The position numbers and the translations under genes were made by a program. A stretch of DNA of 64,000 bases. Origin: Corynebacterium pacaense (GTDB taxonomy: Bacteria; Actinomycetota; Actinomycetes; Mycobacteriales; Mycobacteriaceae). The notes under the pieces were generated by a model. It was given only the letters and a program-made list of their open reading frames with translations, was not told the origin of the DNA and did no database searches. This document shows positions 26,716 to 45,182 of this stretch, one piece after another; within the stretch, counting starts at the first letter, position 1; every line of letters begins with the position of its first letter. The stretch lies in contig NZ_LT821240.1 of assembly GCF_900169525.1 (NCBI RefSeq), forward strand, positions 321,684 to 385,683, read 5' to 3'.

Positions 26716-27690
26716 CTAGTTGTTCGACTGGCCCAGTTGCTCGATACGCTCCTCGGCGTCGAGCAATCCCTCGTCATCGATGTCGGCCGCATGCTGGAAC
26801 CACGCACGGGCCTCATCACCGCGCTTCGCCTGGACGAGCGCGTCGGCGTAGGCGTAGGTCAGCCGCGCGGCGCTCGGGCCGGTCGAGGTCAGGGAGGGCT
26901 TGACGCGCTGCAGCTCGATGACCGCGGCATCATGCTGCCCGAGATCGTGCCTTGCGCCGGCGACGACGATCGCCAGTTCGATCCTCGTCTCGGCATCGAC
27001 CTCGCTGAGATCCTCCGTACGGCCGAGCTCGATGGCCTTTTCGGGCCTGCCCAGGCCGCGCTCACAATCGGCCATGACCGCGATGAGCCCGGGTCCACCC
27101 GACATCCGGCGGGCGGCGCGCAGCTCCGAGAGCGCCTCTTTCCATTCCCCGGCGTTGTACGCGGCGATACCGCAGGTTTCACGCACCACGGAGATCCGGC
27201 CGGCACGGTCCTTCGCGGCACGGGCGTGGCGCAGCGCGAGCTGCGGGTCATCGGCCAGCAGCGTCGCGGACATGATCATGTGCTTGGCCACCGCCTCGGC
27301 GTTGTCCCTGGAGAGCACCCTGAGGTCCTGGAGGACAATGGTGTCCAGATCCTTGATGTCAATGTCGCCGGGCAGATCGGGCTCGTTCTCGCGGGCGTGG
27401 ATTCGTTCCTCGCGGAAACCGGAACGCTGCGGGTGCAGACGGTCACGCTCCTCGGCATCTCGACCGGCACGGTTGGCGTGACCCCGGGGCGCACCGCCAT
27501 GATCCCTGCGGGGCGCATTGCCCCTGCGGTCCCCTCCCCTGTCATCGCGTTCGGGGCGCCCACGCCCCTGGCGGGAGGCTCCGGAACCGGAGGAACGGCG
27601 GTCACCACCGTTCGCACCGCGGTGCCCTCCGCGGGAGTCGCGGTTGCCCTGACGGTCATTGTCGCGTGGGCGCTCGTAGGGATCAGCCAT
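26716..27690 (-). CDS. TPR-containing protein with R/G/D-rich N-terminus
   Basis: A 324-residue cytoplasmic protein. The first about 95 residues are low-complexity, dominated by Arg, Gly and Asp with RGG-like repeats (for example RRGNAPRRDHGG). The rest (about 110-320) is helical, with tetratricopeptide-like pairs such as AALRHARAAKD-type and GIAAYNAGEWKEALSELRAA. It matches Rv1691 by position. The RGG-like tail suggests RNA binding, but this is inference. It is the first gene after the rRNA operon, 150 bp downstream of 5S; a terminator for the rRNA is not obvious in between. Confidence 0.85.
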   Translation of the reverse strand: MADPYERPRDNDRQGNRDSRGGHRGANGGDRRSSGSGASRQGRGRPERDDRGGDRRGNAPRRDHGGAPRGHANRAGRDAEERDRLHPQRSGFREERIHARENEPDLPGDIDIKDLDTIVLQDLRVLSRDNAEAVAKHMIMSATLLADDPQLALRHARAAKDRAGRISVVRETCGIAAYNAGEWKEALSELRAARRMSGGPGLIAVMADCERGLGRPEKAIELGRTEDLSEVDAETRIELAIVVAGARHDLGQHDAAVIELQRVKPSLTSTGPSAARLTYAYADALVQAKRGDEARAWFQHAADIDDEGLLDAEERIEQLGQSNN

Positions 27691-27838
27691 CAGTATTCCT
27701 CTGGTTCAAGGGTGGAAGGGTCGGAAGGGGTGCGGACATGCGGAAAGAGAGTGCCACCCAGCAGAAGGAACACACTCCCACCACCAGATCACACTCTCCC
27801 ACACACTACTTCTGCTTTAACAATCTTTTTAAGTTTTA
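27691..27838 (-). other. Spacer between 5S rRNA and the TPR gene
   Basis: 148 bp, GT-rich on the minus strand. It should hold the rrn terminator and the TPR gene promoter. Only a weak stem (GAGTG with CACTC) is seen, and no T-tract hairpin. Confidence 0.4.
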
Positions 27839-27957
27839 GGTCGGCGGTAACCTACTCTCCCACACCCTCCCGAGTGCAGTACCATCAGCGTAACCAGGCT
27901 TAGCTTCCGGGTTCGGAAAGGGACCGGGCGTTTCCCTGCTACTATCACCACCGACAC
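27839..27957 (-). rRNA. rrf: 5S ribosomal RNA
   Basis: About 119 nt, read on the minus strand. It contains the conserved block CCGAACCCGGAAGCTAAG, and the 5' end GTCGGTGG can pair with the 3' end CCGCCGAC to form helix I. Boundaries are estimated from that helix. It is the last gene of the rRNA operon. Confidence 0.92.
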
Positions 27958-28089
27958 AACCACAACGGCAACCACACACCACCACACAACATGGTAGGCG
28001 GGTCGTGTGTCATGCCAGACACTGCATAGTGGACGCAAACACAACAATTCTTAAGTAAACACGCTTAATGCACACAAACCAACAGTTGT
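27958..28089 (-). other. 23S-5S intergenic spacer
   Basis: About 132 bp without a gene. It holds the 3' strand of the pre-23S processing stem (28022-28036). Confidence 0.6.
28022..28036 (-). repeat. Pre-23S processing stem, 3' arm
   Basis: CTGCATAGTGGACGC (plus strand) is complementary in the transcript to 31269-31283, with one G-U pair. The 15-bp helix would close the 23S precursor, the usual site of RNase III cleavage. Confidence 0.7.
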
Positions 28090-33086
<4,997 letters not shown>

Positions 33087-33711
33087 GAAAAAATATCACG
33101 GCCGTGAAAAGCCCGATAACCCAGCCAACAACAAAACCAACACCCACAACCACCCACACAAACGCAGATGACCATAAATGCCGACTGGCTGTCAACCAAA
33201 AATAAATGATCAAAAAACAACCACCACAACCCACCCAGACGGGGCAAAAAAAGGGCCATGATGAAAACATCGCCATCAATCATGCACAAACAATTCCCAC
33301 CACCAACCACCCACACCAAGCGGGCAACCAGCAACAGGCAACAATTTACAGTGCAGGGACATTCATGCAACCCCCACACCCGGCATGACCACCCGGCACC
33401 CACCACAACAGCGGGCACCAAAAGCGACAAAAGAAAAAAATAAATGGCACACTATTGAGTTCTCAAACAACACGCATACCGAAGCTTCTGGGAACCATTT
33501 CTTCGATTCCCGCTCCTCAGCAGCTGGAGATTCAGGTTATCATCTTAGAAATTCTAAGTCAACTTGGATTTAATCTCCGCGTCACGTTGATCGGCTATCC
33601 ATTCTCCCTGGGGAGGATGTCTGCTCTCTCGGCGACTTCGATTAATTTACACACAGCCGTCCGGCGTCACAAGTCTGCAGGTAGAGGCCATTTTGATGGG
33701 GCATATGCGTC
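33087..33711 (-). promoter_or_regulatory. rrn leader and upstream region
   Basis: About 625 bp between 16S and the tyrS terminator. From 33087 to about 33420 it is C/A-rich on the plus strand, with no supported gene. Bases 33449-33475 read, on the minus strand, GTTGTTTGAGAACTCAATAG, an element found in actinobacterial rrn leaders and thought to act in antitermination. The main promoter lies at 33534-33562. The part above 33563 may hold further promoters; nothing else is recognised. Confidence 0.65.
33534..33562 (-). promoter_or_regulatory. rrn promoter
   Basis: TTGACT (33557-33562) is separated by exactly 17 bases from TAACCT (33534-33539), a good fit to the corynebacterial sigma-A type. The spacer contains the inverted repeat CTTAGA-AAT-TCTAAG, possibly an operator. 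Confidence 0.65.
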
Positions 33712-33757
33712 GGGCCGGTGCTGGCGCTCCCGTTTCGGGGAGAGCCGGCACCGGCCC
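33712..33757 (-). terminator. Hairpin terminator after tyrS
   Basis: A perfect 10-bp stem GGGCCGGTGC/GCACCGGCCC with an inner CTCCC/GGGAG helix, 16 bases after the tyrS stop. There is no T-tract, so it is of the GC-only type common in actinobacteria. Confidence 0.7.
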
Positions 33758-33772
33758 GGTACTCAGGTGGGA

Positions 33773-35041
33773 CTATGACGCAATCTGCACACCTGCGAAG
33801 TTCTTCTTGCCCTTTCGCAGTACGAGCCACCTGCCGTGGAGCAGGTCCTGCGCCGAGGGCTCCCACTCCTCGGACTCGATGCGCTGATTGTTCACATATG
33901 CCCCACCCTCCTTGATGGCGCGTCGCGCCGCTCCCCGTGAGTCCACGAGTGAACTTGCCACAAGGAGATCGGTGATCGTCCTCGGCTCACCCGGTTCGAT
34001 GACGGCGACCTCGGTTTCGGACAGGGATGCCGCCAGCGTCGGTTCATCCAGGTCCCCGAGTTCGGCGCGCCCGAACAGTGCCTGCGCCGCGAGCTCGACG
34101 GAGGAGGTCGCCTCCACCCCGTGGACCAGGTTGGTCATCTCGCGGGCGAGCCTGCGCTGGGCCTCCCGCCTGAAGGGCCGCTCCGCCACCTCGATCTCGA
34201 GTTCGGCCAGCTCCTGCTTGTCCAGGAAGGTGAACCAGCGGAGGTAACGGATGACATCCGCGTCGGCGGCGTTGATGAAGTACTGGTACCAGGCGTAGGG
34301 GCTTGTCATCTCCGGGTCGAGCCAGAGGCTTCCGCCACCGGTGGATTTTCCGAACTTCTTGCCTTCCGAATCGGTGACCAGGGGGACGGTGATGCCGTGC
34401 ACGCCGGTTCCGAGAACTCGGCGGTTCAGGTCGACTCCGGAGACGATGTTGCCCCACTGGTCCCCGCCGCCGACCTGGAGCGAACACCCGTAGCGCCGGT
34501 TGAGCTCGACGTAGTCATTTGCCTGAAGAAGCATGTAGGAGAACTCGGTGTAGGAGATGCCGTCGGTCTCGAGGCGGCGTTTGACCGTGTCGCGGGCGAG
34601 CATGGTGTTCAGCGAAAAGTGCTTGCCCACATCCCGCAGGAAGGTCACCACCGACATTCCATTGGTCCACTCGGCGTTGTTGACCAGCCGTGCCGCGTGC
34701 TCACCCTCGAAGTCCACAAATCGGGAAAGCTGACCGGAGATCCGATCTGCCCACTCGGCGACGGTGTCCTCGGAGTTCATGGTGCGCTCGCCGACATCGC
34801 GCGGATCACCGATCATGCCCGTGGCACCTCCCGCCAGGACCAGGGGGTTGTGACCGGCCCGCTGGAACCGCCTGAGCATGAGCAGGGGGACCAGGTGCCC
34901 CGCGTGCAGGGAGGGGCCGGTGGGGTCGAATCCGCAGTAGAGGGTGATGGGTTCCCGGGTCGCCTCGCGCAGCGCCTCCAGATCGGTGGACTGGTTGATC
35001 AGTCCACGCCAGGACAGCTCGTCAATGATGTTGGTGCTCAT
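33773..35041 (-). CDS. tyrS: Tyrosyl-tRNA synthetase
   Basis: Class Ic synthetase charging tRNA-Tyr. The 422-residue protein has the HIGH-like motif in [13 protein letters not shown] (HAGH, about 45-48), the tyrosine pocket segment [26 protein letters not shown], and the KMSKS equivalent KFGKST. A C-terminal S4 domain ([26 protein letters not shown]) follows. ATG 35041 overlaps the stop of the Trm112-like gene as ATGA; the longer frame start at 35086 lacks family similarity. No T-box leader is seen. Confidence 0.97.
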   Translation of the reverse strand: MSTNIIDELSWRGLINQSTDLEALREATREPITLYCGFDPTGPSLHAGHLVPLLMLRRFQRAGHNPLVLAGGATGMIGDPRDVGERTMNSEDTVAEWADRISGQLSRFVDFEGEHAARLVNNAEWTNGMSVVTFLRDVGKHFSLNTMLARDTVKRRLETDGISYTEFSYMLLQANDYVELNRRYGCSLQVGGGDQWGNIVSGVDLNRRVLGTGVHGITVPLVTDSEGKKFGKSTGGGSLWLDPEMTSPYAWYQYFINAADADVIRYLRWFTFLDKQELAELEIEVAERPFRREAQRRLAREMTNLVHGVEATSSVELAAQALFGRAELGDLDEPTLAASLSETEVAVIEPGEPRTITDLLVASSLVDSRGAARRAIKEGGAYVNNQRIESEEWEPSAQDLLHGRWLVLRKGKKNFAGVQIAS

Positions 35042-35247
35042 GGATGAGATACTTTCTTGATCGGTTCTTCGGCGGATGGGGTCCACTCGGTGGCCTCGTC
35101 GATGAGCAGGACGGGAATCCCGTCATCGATGCGGTAGGCCAGACCGAGGCGCTCGTTGACAAGGAGCTGCTCCTGCTCCAGATATCGCAGTGGGCCCTTG
35201 TCTTTGGGGCAGGCAAGGACATCAAGAAGCTTCGGATCAAGACTCAT
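35038..35247 (-). CDS. Trm112-family small protein (UPF0434-like)
   Basis: A 69-residue protein beginning [20 protein letters not shown], with the Trm112 fold seen in many bacteria directly next to other housekeeping genes. The single CP motif replaces the zinc site of eukaryotic Trm112. Its role in bacteria is unclear; the eukaryotic relative activates methyltransferases. ATG 35247 is preferred to ATG 35256: TAACAT stands 7 bases before it, so the mRNA may be leaderless. It overlaps tyrS by 4 bp. Confidence 0.85.
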   Translation of the reverse strand: MSLDPKLLDVLACPKDKGPLRYLEQEQLLVNERLGLAYRIDDGIPVLLIDEATEWTPSAEEPIKKVSHP

Positions 35248-35285
35248 GCCGTACATGTTACTTGCCCCGGCCCGCCCCTATTCGC

Positions 35286-35912
35286 TCAACCTTGATCTGA
35301 ATCGGGGTGCGGGAGCTGCCCGAACTGCATGCGGAGGACACGGGACTGATCCTCCAGTCTGTTGAGGTTGTCCTCCAGCACCGCCGCATGGATCCTCGCG
35401 GTCTCGTCCGCCAGGAGGTCGAGGGAAGAGATGATGTCCCGGACCGCCCTCGGGTGCGCGATGTCCGGTACATCGAGATACGCCGAGGACAGTGCCGGGA
35501 TGTAGTCTCCGATGATGCTGCGGATGGTCACCTGGTGTTCCGGGTAATCGACCAGGTCGTCCCAGTCACCGAGGACGGTTTCAAGTGAGTTCTCGAGGCG
35601 CCCCATGGAGGTTCGTACCCCGTCGGGAAGGTTGGCCGACCGCAGCCTCAGTGCGTTCCTGCGCAGCTGGACCGCGAGGTCGGTGGGTCCATCGAGCGCG
35701 GGTCGATCGGTGGACGGGAGGGCCGCGGACCTGCGTCCCGGCGTCAGGGCGACGCCGATTCCGTAACCGGCGATCGCCACCACCGACCAGAAGGTGCCGA
35801 GCCCGAGGGCGAGGTGCGCCACTATCACCAGTATCGCCAGCACCATGCCGACGATGTTGCGGGGTGAGGAGAAGAAGTTACTGGTAGGCACGGATCTCCT
35901 TGAATGCGGCAT
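35286..35912 (-). CDS. Membrane protein with possible XpaC-like cytoplasmic domain
   Basis: A 208-residue protein. Two hydrophobic segments (NIVGMVLAILVIVAHLALGLG and FWSVVAIAGYGIGVAL, about 15-55) are followed by a helical soluble domain (about 75-205) with LENSLETVLGDWDDL, IIGDYIPALSSAYLDVP and ETARIHAAVLEDNLNRLEDQ. The helical part resembles XpaC/5-bromo-4-chloroindolyl-phosphate hydrolysis proteins, which are often paired with TelA; this is a weak guess. ATG 35912 has AAGGGG 8 bases upstream and lies inside the 3' end of the vWA gene (35-bp overlap). It is the third gene of a cluster starting at 38612. Confidence 0.75.
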   Translation of the reverse strand: MPHSRRSVPTSNFFSSPRNIVGMVLAILVIVAHLALGLGTFWSVVAIAGYGIGVALTPGRRSAALPSTDRPALDGPTDLAVQLRRNALRLRSANLPDGVRTSMGRLENSLETVLGDWDDLVDYPEHQVTIRSIIGDYIPALSSAYLDVPDIAHPRAVRDIISSLDLLADETARIHAAVLEDNLNRLEDQSRVLRMQFGQLPHPDSDQG

Positions 35913-37464
35913 CGAGGTCCCCTTGAAGTGCGTCGAAGGTGCGGCCACCGGTGAGGCCGGCCAGTTCGTCCATTTCGGCTACACTGGCTTCGCCATAGAG
36001 AATGACAAACACCGGAATCTGTTTCTTCTCCGCGGGCAGCGAGTCATGGAAGACCCGGAACTGCTCAGGGCTCATCCCCGAGGTCCATTCACCGTCGGTC
36101 ATCAGCACGATTGAGGGTATGCGTCCCTCGGCCCCCGTTTCGGTGTCCTCGAATGCGGTGGCCAGGGCGTCGTAAAGCCCGGTGCCGCCGGCCGCGGTGA
36201 AGCCGTCGACGAAGGTGGCCAGGCTGTGGCGGGCGGGTCCGCCCACCTGGTCGATGTCCGCGTGCACGACGTCGGTGGGTGTGAAATTGAAGGGGATCAA
36301 TGTCACCGATTCCCGCTCGCGCAGGGAGACGTTTCCCGTCACCGTCGCGGACTGACCGCTGATCAGTGAGGACATGGTCGATTTGAGGGAGTCGAGGCGC
36401 TGCCCCTCCATGGATCCCGACACATCGAGGACGAAGGTCGTCGCCCCGGGTACGCGGAGGTCGTTGTTGTATGCGTCGATCAGGGCGTTGGTCACGGTGA
36501 TGTCCCCGGGGAACGGGGATTCAATGATCAACTGTCGGCTCAGCTCCGCGGGCAGGGTGGCGTCGCCACCCGGGCGCCTGGAGGTGTCGGTCAGCTCCTG
36601 TGGATTCTCCTGCAGCCATCTGGTCAGGGCCGCAACCTTCTCCGCCGCGGCGGAATCGGCGGTGCTCAACGTCGACAGCGGGTAGTCCGCGCTGACCACG
36701 CCGTCGGCGGGCACCACAACCTCAATGTCGGCGCCGTCGTCCCGGACCATGGAGTGCAACACTGATTCATAGTTGACAATCGCATCCGCGCGGTCGGGGT
36801 TCTGCAGGAAGGTGTCCTTCAACCAGCCGGATGAACCGGAGGTCAGGGTCTGTCCGGAAAGGAACTCCCGGACCTGCGGGGCCACCTCCGCCACCTCGCC
36901 CACCTGCAGCGCCCGGCCGGTATCGGCATAGGCCGTGGCCACCGACACCAGGGCGGAGAATCCGGAGTTCGAGGAACCGGGGTCGGTCATACCGAAGGTC
37001 AGCTGGCCGCTGGCGGCGGCTGTTCCGATCTCCGACCAGGTCGGCTGCTTCTGCTCCCAGCCCAGCTCGCGTGCCTTCTGGCGCTTGACCCCGAAAGCCA
37101 CCGGCGAGGTCGCGACCTTAGTGGCCTCCCCGAGCCTGCCCGTCGCCCCGAGCAGATCAACGTAGCGATTCGTGGCAAACCAGGTCGCATCGAAGGCCGA
37201 ATCGTAGTCGCCGTCCTTGAGATGCTGACTGTTCTCCAGGGTTCCCCCGGGAAACTCCATCTCGATGGCGAAGCCGAGATCCGCGCCTGCACGGTCGATC
37301 GCGGGCTGCAGATCCTGCAGTTCAGTTGCGGCGACGATGCGAAGTGCCCCGGTGGGTGCGTTATCATCGCTTCTCGACGCACCGTCCGAAGCACACCCGC
37401 CGAGCAGCAGAGCTGCGGCGATCGGGGCGAACAGGCGCCGGACAACCCTCATCATTGTGCTCAC
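35878..37464 (-). CDS. Lipoprotein with binding-protein domain and C-terminal vWA domain
   Basis: A 528-residue secreted lipoprotein. The signal peptide ends in the lipobox LLGGC (Cys about 24). Residues about 40-300 form a periplasmic-binding-protein-like domain (GALRIVAATELQDLQPAIDRA, SGWLKDTFLQNPDRADAIVNYE). Residues about 340-525 form a von Willebrand A domain with a complete-looking MIDAS: DVSGSM, a Thr in GGTGLYDAL and D in MTDGEW. vWA domains bind metal and protein ligands, so it probably holds a partner at the cell surface. The start GTG 37464 overlaps the upstream gene as GTGA; ATG 37455 is possible. Ligand unknown. Confidence 0.88.
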   Translation of the reverse strand: MSTMMRVVRRLFAPIAAALLLGGCASDGASRSDDNAPTGALRIVAATELQDLQPAIDRAGADLGFAIEMEFPGGTLENSQHLKDGDYDSAFDATWFATNRYVDLLGATGRLGEATKVATSPVAFGVKRQKARELGWEQKQPTWSEIGTAAASGQLTFGMTDPGSSNSGFSALVSVATAYADTGRALQVGEVAEVAPQVREFLSGQTLTSGSSGWLKDTFLQNPDRADAIVNYESVLHSMVRDDGADIEVVVPADGVVSADYPLSTLSTADSAAAEKVAALTRWLQENPQELTDTSRRPGGDATLPAELSRQLIIESPFPGDITVTNALIDAYNNDLRVPGATTFVLDVSGSMEGQRLDSLKSTMSSLISGQSATVTGNVSLRERESVTLIPFNFTPTDVVHADIDQVGGPARHSLATFVDGFTAAGGTGLYDALATAFEDTETGAEGRIPSIVLMTDGEWTSGMSPEQFRVFHDSLPAEKKQIPVFVILYGEASVAEMDELAGLTGGRTFDALQGDLDAAFKEIRAYQ

Positions 37465-38612
37465 TGTTGCGTCTCCTCCGGTGGCGGCGGTGAATTGTAC
37501 TGTGCGGAGACGCCCTCGATGAGCTCCTCAAGCACGTCGAAATCGGGCGGATCGACCGAGTTGAGGTAGGAGGGAACATTCAGTGGTCCCATCGCCTGTT
37601 CAAACAGGGCCGAGTTCTGCGGGCGGAATCCGTGCTCGGCGGCCAGACGCTGGAGTTCGGGATCCTCGACCAGGAGGCGGCCGATCTCCGCACCCTGTGT
37701 GCTCAGCGAGACGACGGTGTGGTTGCTCAGCACCGTCGGATCGGGATAGGCGAGAACCATGTCCCCGCGGATCCGTGAGTCCGGCTTGTTCTGCTCCGCG
37801 AGATACTGCGCCTCGTACACCATCACCATCGGCTTCGCCCCCATTCCCTGGGAGAGATAGTCGGCGAAGGGGCCCGCTGAACTGGATTCGGTGTACCCCT
37901 GCCCGAGAAAGAGCGGGCTGACCCTGGCGACCACGGAGTTGACCTCCGACTGATTGGTCACCACCGAGGCGTTGTTGGCCACCCAGGCAAGGATCGACAG
38001 ATACATGGCTGCGGAATTGGAGCTGCGGACATCCGTGGAGGAGAACTGGACCACCCGGGGCGAGGCGAAACCCTCACCCAGGTCACGCCAGCGCTGTCCC
38101 GAGGATGCCAGCTCCAGGAATGCCGCCATGTTGATGATCCAGTGCCCGTCCTGCCTGGAGGCGACGCCGTGCTCGGCCAGCAGCCCCATGATGGGTTCGA
38201 AGGTCGCCACCGCGATCGGGGAATGGAAGGGGGTGAAGCGGCCCGTGGTGGAGGTTCCGGCCATGATCTTCTGCGCCGCCGGGGCCGAGGATGGGAAGGC
38301 GAGGTCATAGGCGGACAGATCGACGTCGGTCGCGATTCTTCTCGAACCGGCGGTATCGACCCTGATGGTGTACCCGTGGTCGCCAAAAACCCGCTGCACC
38401 TCCGGGTCCTCGAAGAACTCCCGCTTCTCCGAACCGATGACCGCGCTGATGGTGGTCAGTTCCCCGCCGTTATCTCCGTTGATCCCTGGAATGCTGAGCA
38501 TTCCCCTGCCAACCAGCACCGCGAGCACCGCGACGATCAGCAGGATGATGCCGACGACCACGGAGACACCCCTGCCCCGGGATTGCTGATGCGACGAAGG
38601 GGTGCCATTCAT
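37461..38612 (-). CDS. Membrane-anchored binding-protein-like protein
   Basis: A 383-residue protein with a short cytoplasmic N-terminus, one transmembrane helix (SVVVGIILLIVAVLAVLVG, about 17-36) and a large extracytoplasmic domain. The domain (about 55-360) resembles type 2 solute-binding proteins: TTISAVIGSEKREFFEDPEV, YDLAFPSSAPAAQKIM, VMVYEAQYLAEQN, GDMVLAYPDPTVLSNHTVV. The tail is Pro/Glu-rich. No permease or ATPase is nearby, so it is not a normal importer component. First gene of the cluster 38612-35286; the next start overlaps its stop as GTGA. Confidence 0.8.
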   Translation of the reverse strand: MNGTPSSHQQSRGRGVSVVVGIILLIVAVLAVLVGRGMLSIPGINGDNGGELTTISAVIGSEKREFFEDPEVQRVFGDHGYTIRVDTAGSRRIATDVDLSAYDLAFPSSAPAAQKIMAGTSTTGRFTPFHSPIAVATFEPIMGLLAEHGVASRQDGHWIINMAAFLELASSGQRWRDLGEGFASPRVVQFSSTDVRSSNSAAMYLSILAWVANNASVVTNQSEVNSVVARVSPLFLGQGYTESSSAGPFADYLSQGMGAKPMVMVYEAQYLAEQNKPDSRIRGDMVLAYPDPTVLSNHTVVSLSTQGAEIGRLLVEDPELQRLAAEHGFRPQNSALFEQAMGPLNVPSYLNSVDPPDFDVLEELIEGVSAQYNSPPPPEETQQ

Positions 38613-38657
38613 GGCCTGATGATAAACGGGGTCCTGGCCCCCTGCAACAGCAGAAAA

Positions 38658-40139
<1,482 letters not shown>

Positions 40140-41345
40140 CTATTCGGCGCCGGCCTCGCGGTCGCGACGGTTGGCGATCTTCGAGGACAACCCGTGCAGC
40201 TGGACGAAACCCTTGGCCAGGGTCTGGTCGAAGGTGTCGCCGGTGTCATAGGTGGCGAGGTTGAAATCGTAGAGCGAGGATGCGCTACGGCGGCCGTTGA
40301 CCGTGATGTTTCCTGCGTGCAGCACGACCCGGATGTCACCGGAGACATGCTCCTGGGTCGAGTCGATGAAGGCGTCGAGGGAACGCTTGAGCGGGCCGAA
40401 CCAGAGACCGTCGTAGACCTCCTCGGACCAGCGGGCATCGATGCCGCGCTTGTAGCGCGCAAGTTCACGCTCGACGGTGACGTCCTCGAGTGCCTCGTGG
40501 GCGGTGATCAGAACCAGTGCGCCGGGTGCCTCGTAGATCTCGCGGGACTTGATGCCCACCAGGCGGTCCTCGACCATGTCCAGCCGGCCCACGCCCTGTG
40601 CCCCGCCACGACGGTTGAGCTCCTCGATGGCCTCCAGGACGGTGACGGGGCGACCGTCGATGGCGACGGGCTTTCCACCCTCGAAGGAGATGATCAGCTC
40701 ATCCGGAGCGTTACCCAGAGCGGGGTCCTCGGTGTAGGCGTAGAGGTCCTTGGTCGGCGGGTTCCACAGATCCTCGAGGAACCCGGTCTCGATGGCGCGG
40801 CCCCAGACGTTCTGGTCAATGGAGAACGGCGACTTGGTGGACTGCTCAATAGGGAGGTTGATCTCCTCGGCGAAGGCGATGGCCTTGTCACGGGTCCAGG
40901 CGTAGTCGCGGGCGGGGGCGATGATCTCCAGGTTGGGATCCAGATCCATGAAACCGACCTCGAAGCGGACCTGGTCGTTGCCCTTGCCGGTGCAGCCGTG
41001 GGCGACGTGGGTACCGCCGTGTTCCTTGGCCGCCTGCACCAGATGCTTGACAATCAGGGGGCGTGAGATCGCGGAGACCAGCGGGTACTGCTTCATGTAC
41101 ATGCCGTTGGCCTTGATCGTCGGCAGGCAGTAGTCGTTGGCGAACTCGTCTTTGGCATCGACGACGATGGATTCCACCGCACCACAGTCGAGAGCACGCT
41201 GACGGACCGATTCCATGTCCTCACCGCCCTGTCCGAGATCGAGGGACACGGCAACCACCTCACCTCCGGTCATCTTGGACAGGTAGGGAATGGCCACGGA
41301 GGTGTCCAGACCGCCGGAATATGCGAGTACGACACGATTGCTCAT
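40140..41345 (-). CDS. argG: Argininosuccinate synthase
   Basis: ATP-dependent joining of citrulline and aspartate. The 401-residue protein has the N-type ATP pyrophosphatase P-loop [11 protein letters not shown] (about 8-18) and the citrulline/aspartate segment [30 protein letters not shown] and [16 protein letters not shown] are also conserved. ATG 41345 follows AGGAG at about 10 bases. A 123-bp gap separates it from argR, long enough for its own promoter. Confidence 0.97.
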   Translation of the reverse strand: MSNRVVLAYSGGLDTSVAIPYLSKMTGGEVVAVSLDLGQGGEDMESVRQRALDCGAVESIVVDAKDEFANDYCLPTIKANGMYMKQYPLVSAISRPLIVKHLVQAAKEHGGTHVAHGCTGKGNDQVRFEVGFMDLDPNLEIIAPARDYAWTRDKAIAFAEEINLPIEQSTKSPFSIDQNVWGRAIETGFLEDLWNPPTKDLYAYTEDPALGNAPDELIISFEGGKPVAIDGRPVTVLEAIEELNRRGGAQGVGRLDMVEDRLVGIKSREIYEAPGALVLITAHEALEDVTVERELARYKRGIDARWSEEVYDGLWFGPLKRSLDAFIDSTQEHVSGDIRVVLHAGNITVNGRRSASSLYDFNLATYDTGDTFDQTLAKGFVQLHGLSSKIANRRDREAGAE

Positions 41346-41468
41346 GATTGTTCGGTTCTCCTATTTCAATTGGTGTTCATTGTTCTCTGACAGTGTGTGA
41401 AGAAACCACTCTTCGCCTCACCGCGTCCGGAATGTGCACTGCACCGCACGAGTCCGGAGGTTCCCGCG
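41346..41468 (-). promoter_or_regulatory. argR-argG spacer, probable argG promoter
   Basis: 123 bp. It contains AT-rich sequence (GAACAATGAACACCAATTG on the minus strand) just before the argG ribosome site. I see neither a strong terminator after argR nor a convincing ARG box. Confidence 0.35.
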
Positions 41469-44164
<2,696 letters not shown>

Positions 44165-44168
<4 letters not shown>

Positions 44169-45118
44169 AGTGTTCCGTCCTGTTCGTCTTTTCTGAATAC
44201 GGTGCCCTCCGGGTAGTCCCCGCGATCGTAGACATCGGGGAGCACCATCGTTCCGATACCGCCCATGGTCAGCAGTTCCAGGAGCACCGAGTGCTCGATG
44301 CGTCCGTCGATGACGTGGGCGGCACTGACTCCCCCGCGGACCGCGGCGAGGCAGGCCTCCATCTTCGGGATCATTCCGGAGTCGAGCCTGGGCATCAGGG
44401 CGTTCAGTTCGGACACCTTGATCTTGGAGACGAGTGATCCCCTGTCGGGCCAGTCGGTGTACAGTCCCTCGACGTTGGTGAGCACGAGCAGCCTCTCCGC
44501 ACCGATGGCGGCGGCGAGCGCCCCCGCGGCGGTGTCGGCATTGATGTTGTAGATCTGGCCATCCTCGCCCGGGGCGATGCCGGACACCACGGGGATCCTG
44601 CCCGCATCGATGAGGTCCATCAGTGAGCCGGCGTCGACGTGGACGATATCACCGACCAGGCCGATGTCGGTGGCCACACCATCGATGTCCACCATACGTT
44701 TCCTGGCCGTGAACAGCCCCGCATCCTCGCCGGAGGCACCGACCGCGTAGGGACCGTGGGTGTTGATCAGACCGACCAGGTCGCGACCGACCTGACCGAA
44801 GAGCACCATGCGGACAATGTCCATCACCTCGGGTGTGGTCACCCGGAAACCGCCCTTGAACTCACCCTCGAGGCCGACCCTTCTGAGCATCTCGGATATC
44901 TGCGGCCCACCTCCGTGGACCACCACAGGCTTCGCCCCGACGGTGCGGAGAAAAACCATGTCGGCGGCGAAGGCCGCCTTGAGGTCCTCGTCGATCATGG
45001 CGTTTCCGCCGTACTTGACCACCACGATCTTGTCGCGGAAGTGCTGCAGCCACGGCAGGGCCTCGGCGAGCACGTTCGCCCGCACCTCCGAGCCGAGGTT
45101 CTTGATCAGTTCATTCAT
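44165..45118 (-). CDS. argB: Acetylglutamate kinase
   Basis: Phosphorylates N-acetylglutamate; in Corynebacterium it is the step inhibited by arginine. The 317-residue protein has [10 protein letters not shown] (catalytic Lys, about 33-42), the glycine-rich [11 protein letters not shown] and [20 protein letters not shown]. The N-terminal helix [20 protein letters not shown] is of the type found in arginine-sensitive hexameric kinases. ATG 45118 with an upstream hairpin (45154-45171). Confidence 0.97.
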
Positions 45119-45153
45119 CGGTGTTCCCTAACTGCTTGTCGACGCCCCACCTC

Positions 45154-45171
45154 GCACGCCCACCGGCGTGC
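45154..45171 (-). other. Hairpin between argJ and argB
   Basis: GCACGCC and GGCGTGC form a perfect 7-bp stem with a 4-base loop in the 64-bp argJ-argB gap. No T-tract follows. It may set the relative stability of the two messages or pause transcription. Confidence 0.5.
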
Positions 45172-45182
45172 CCGGGGGCTCC

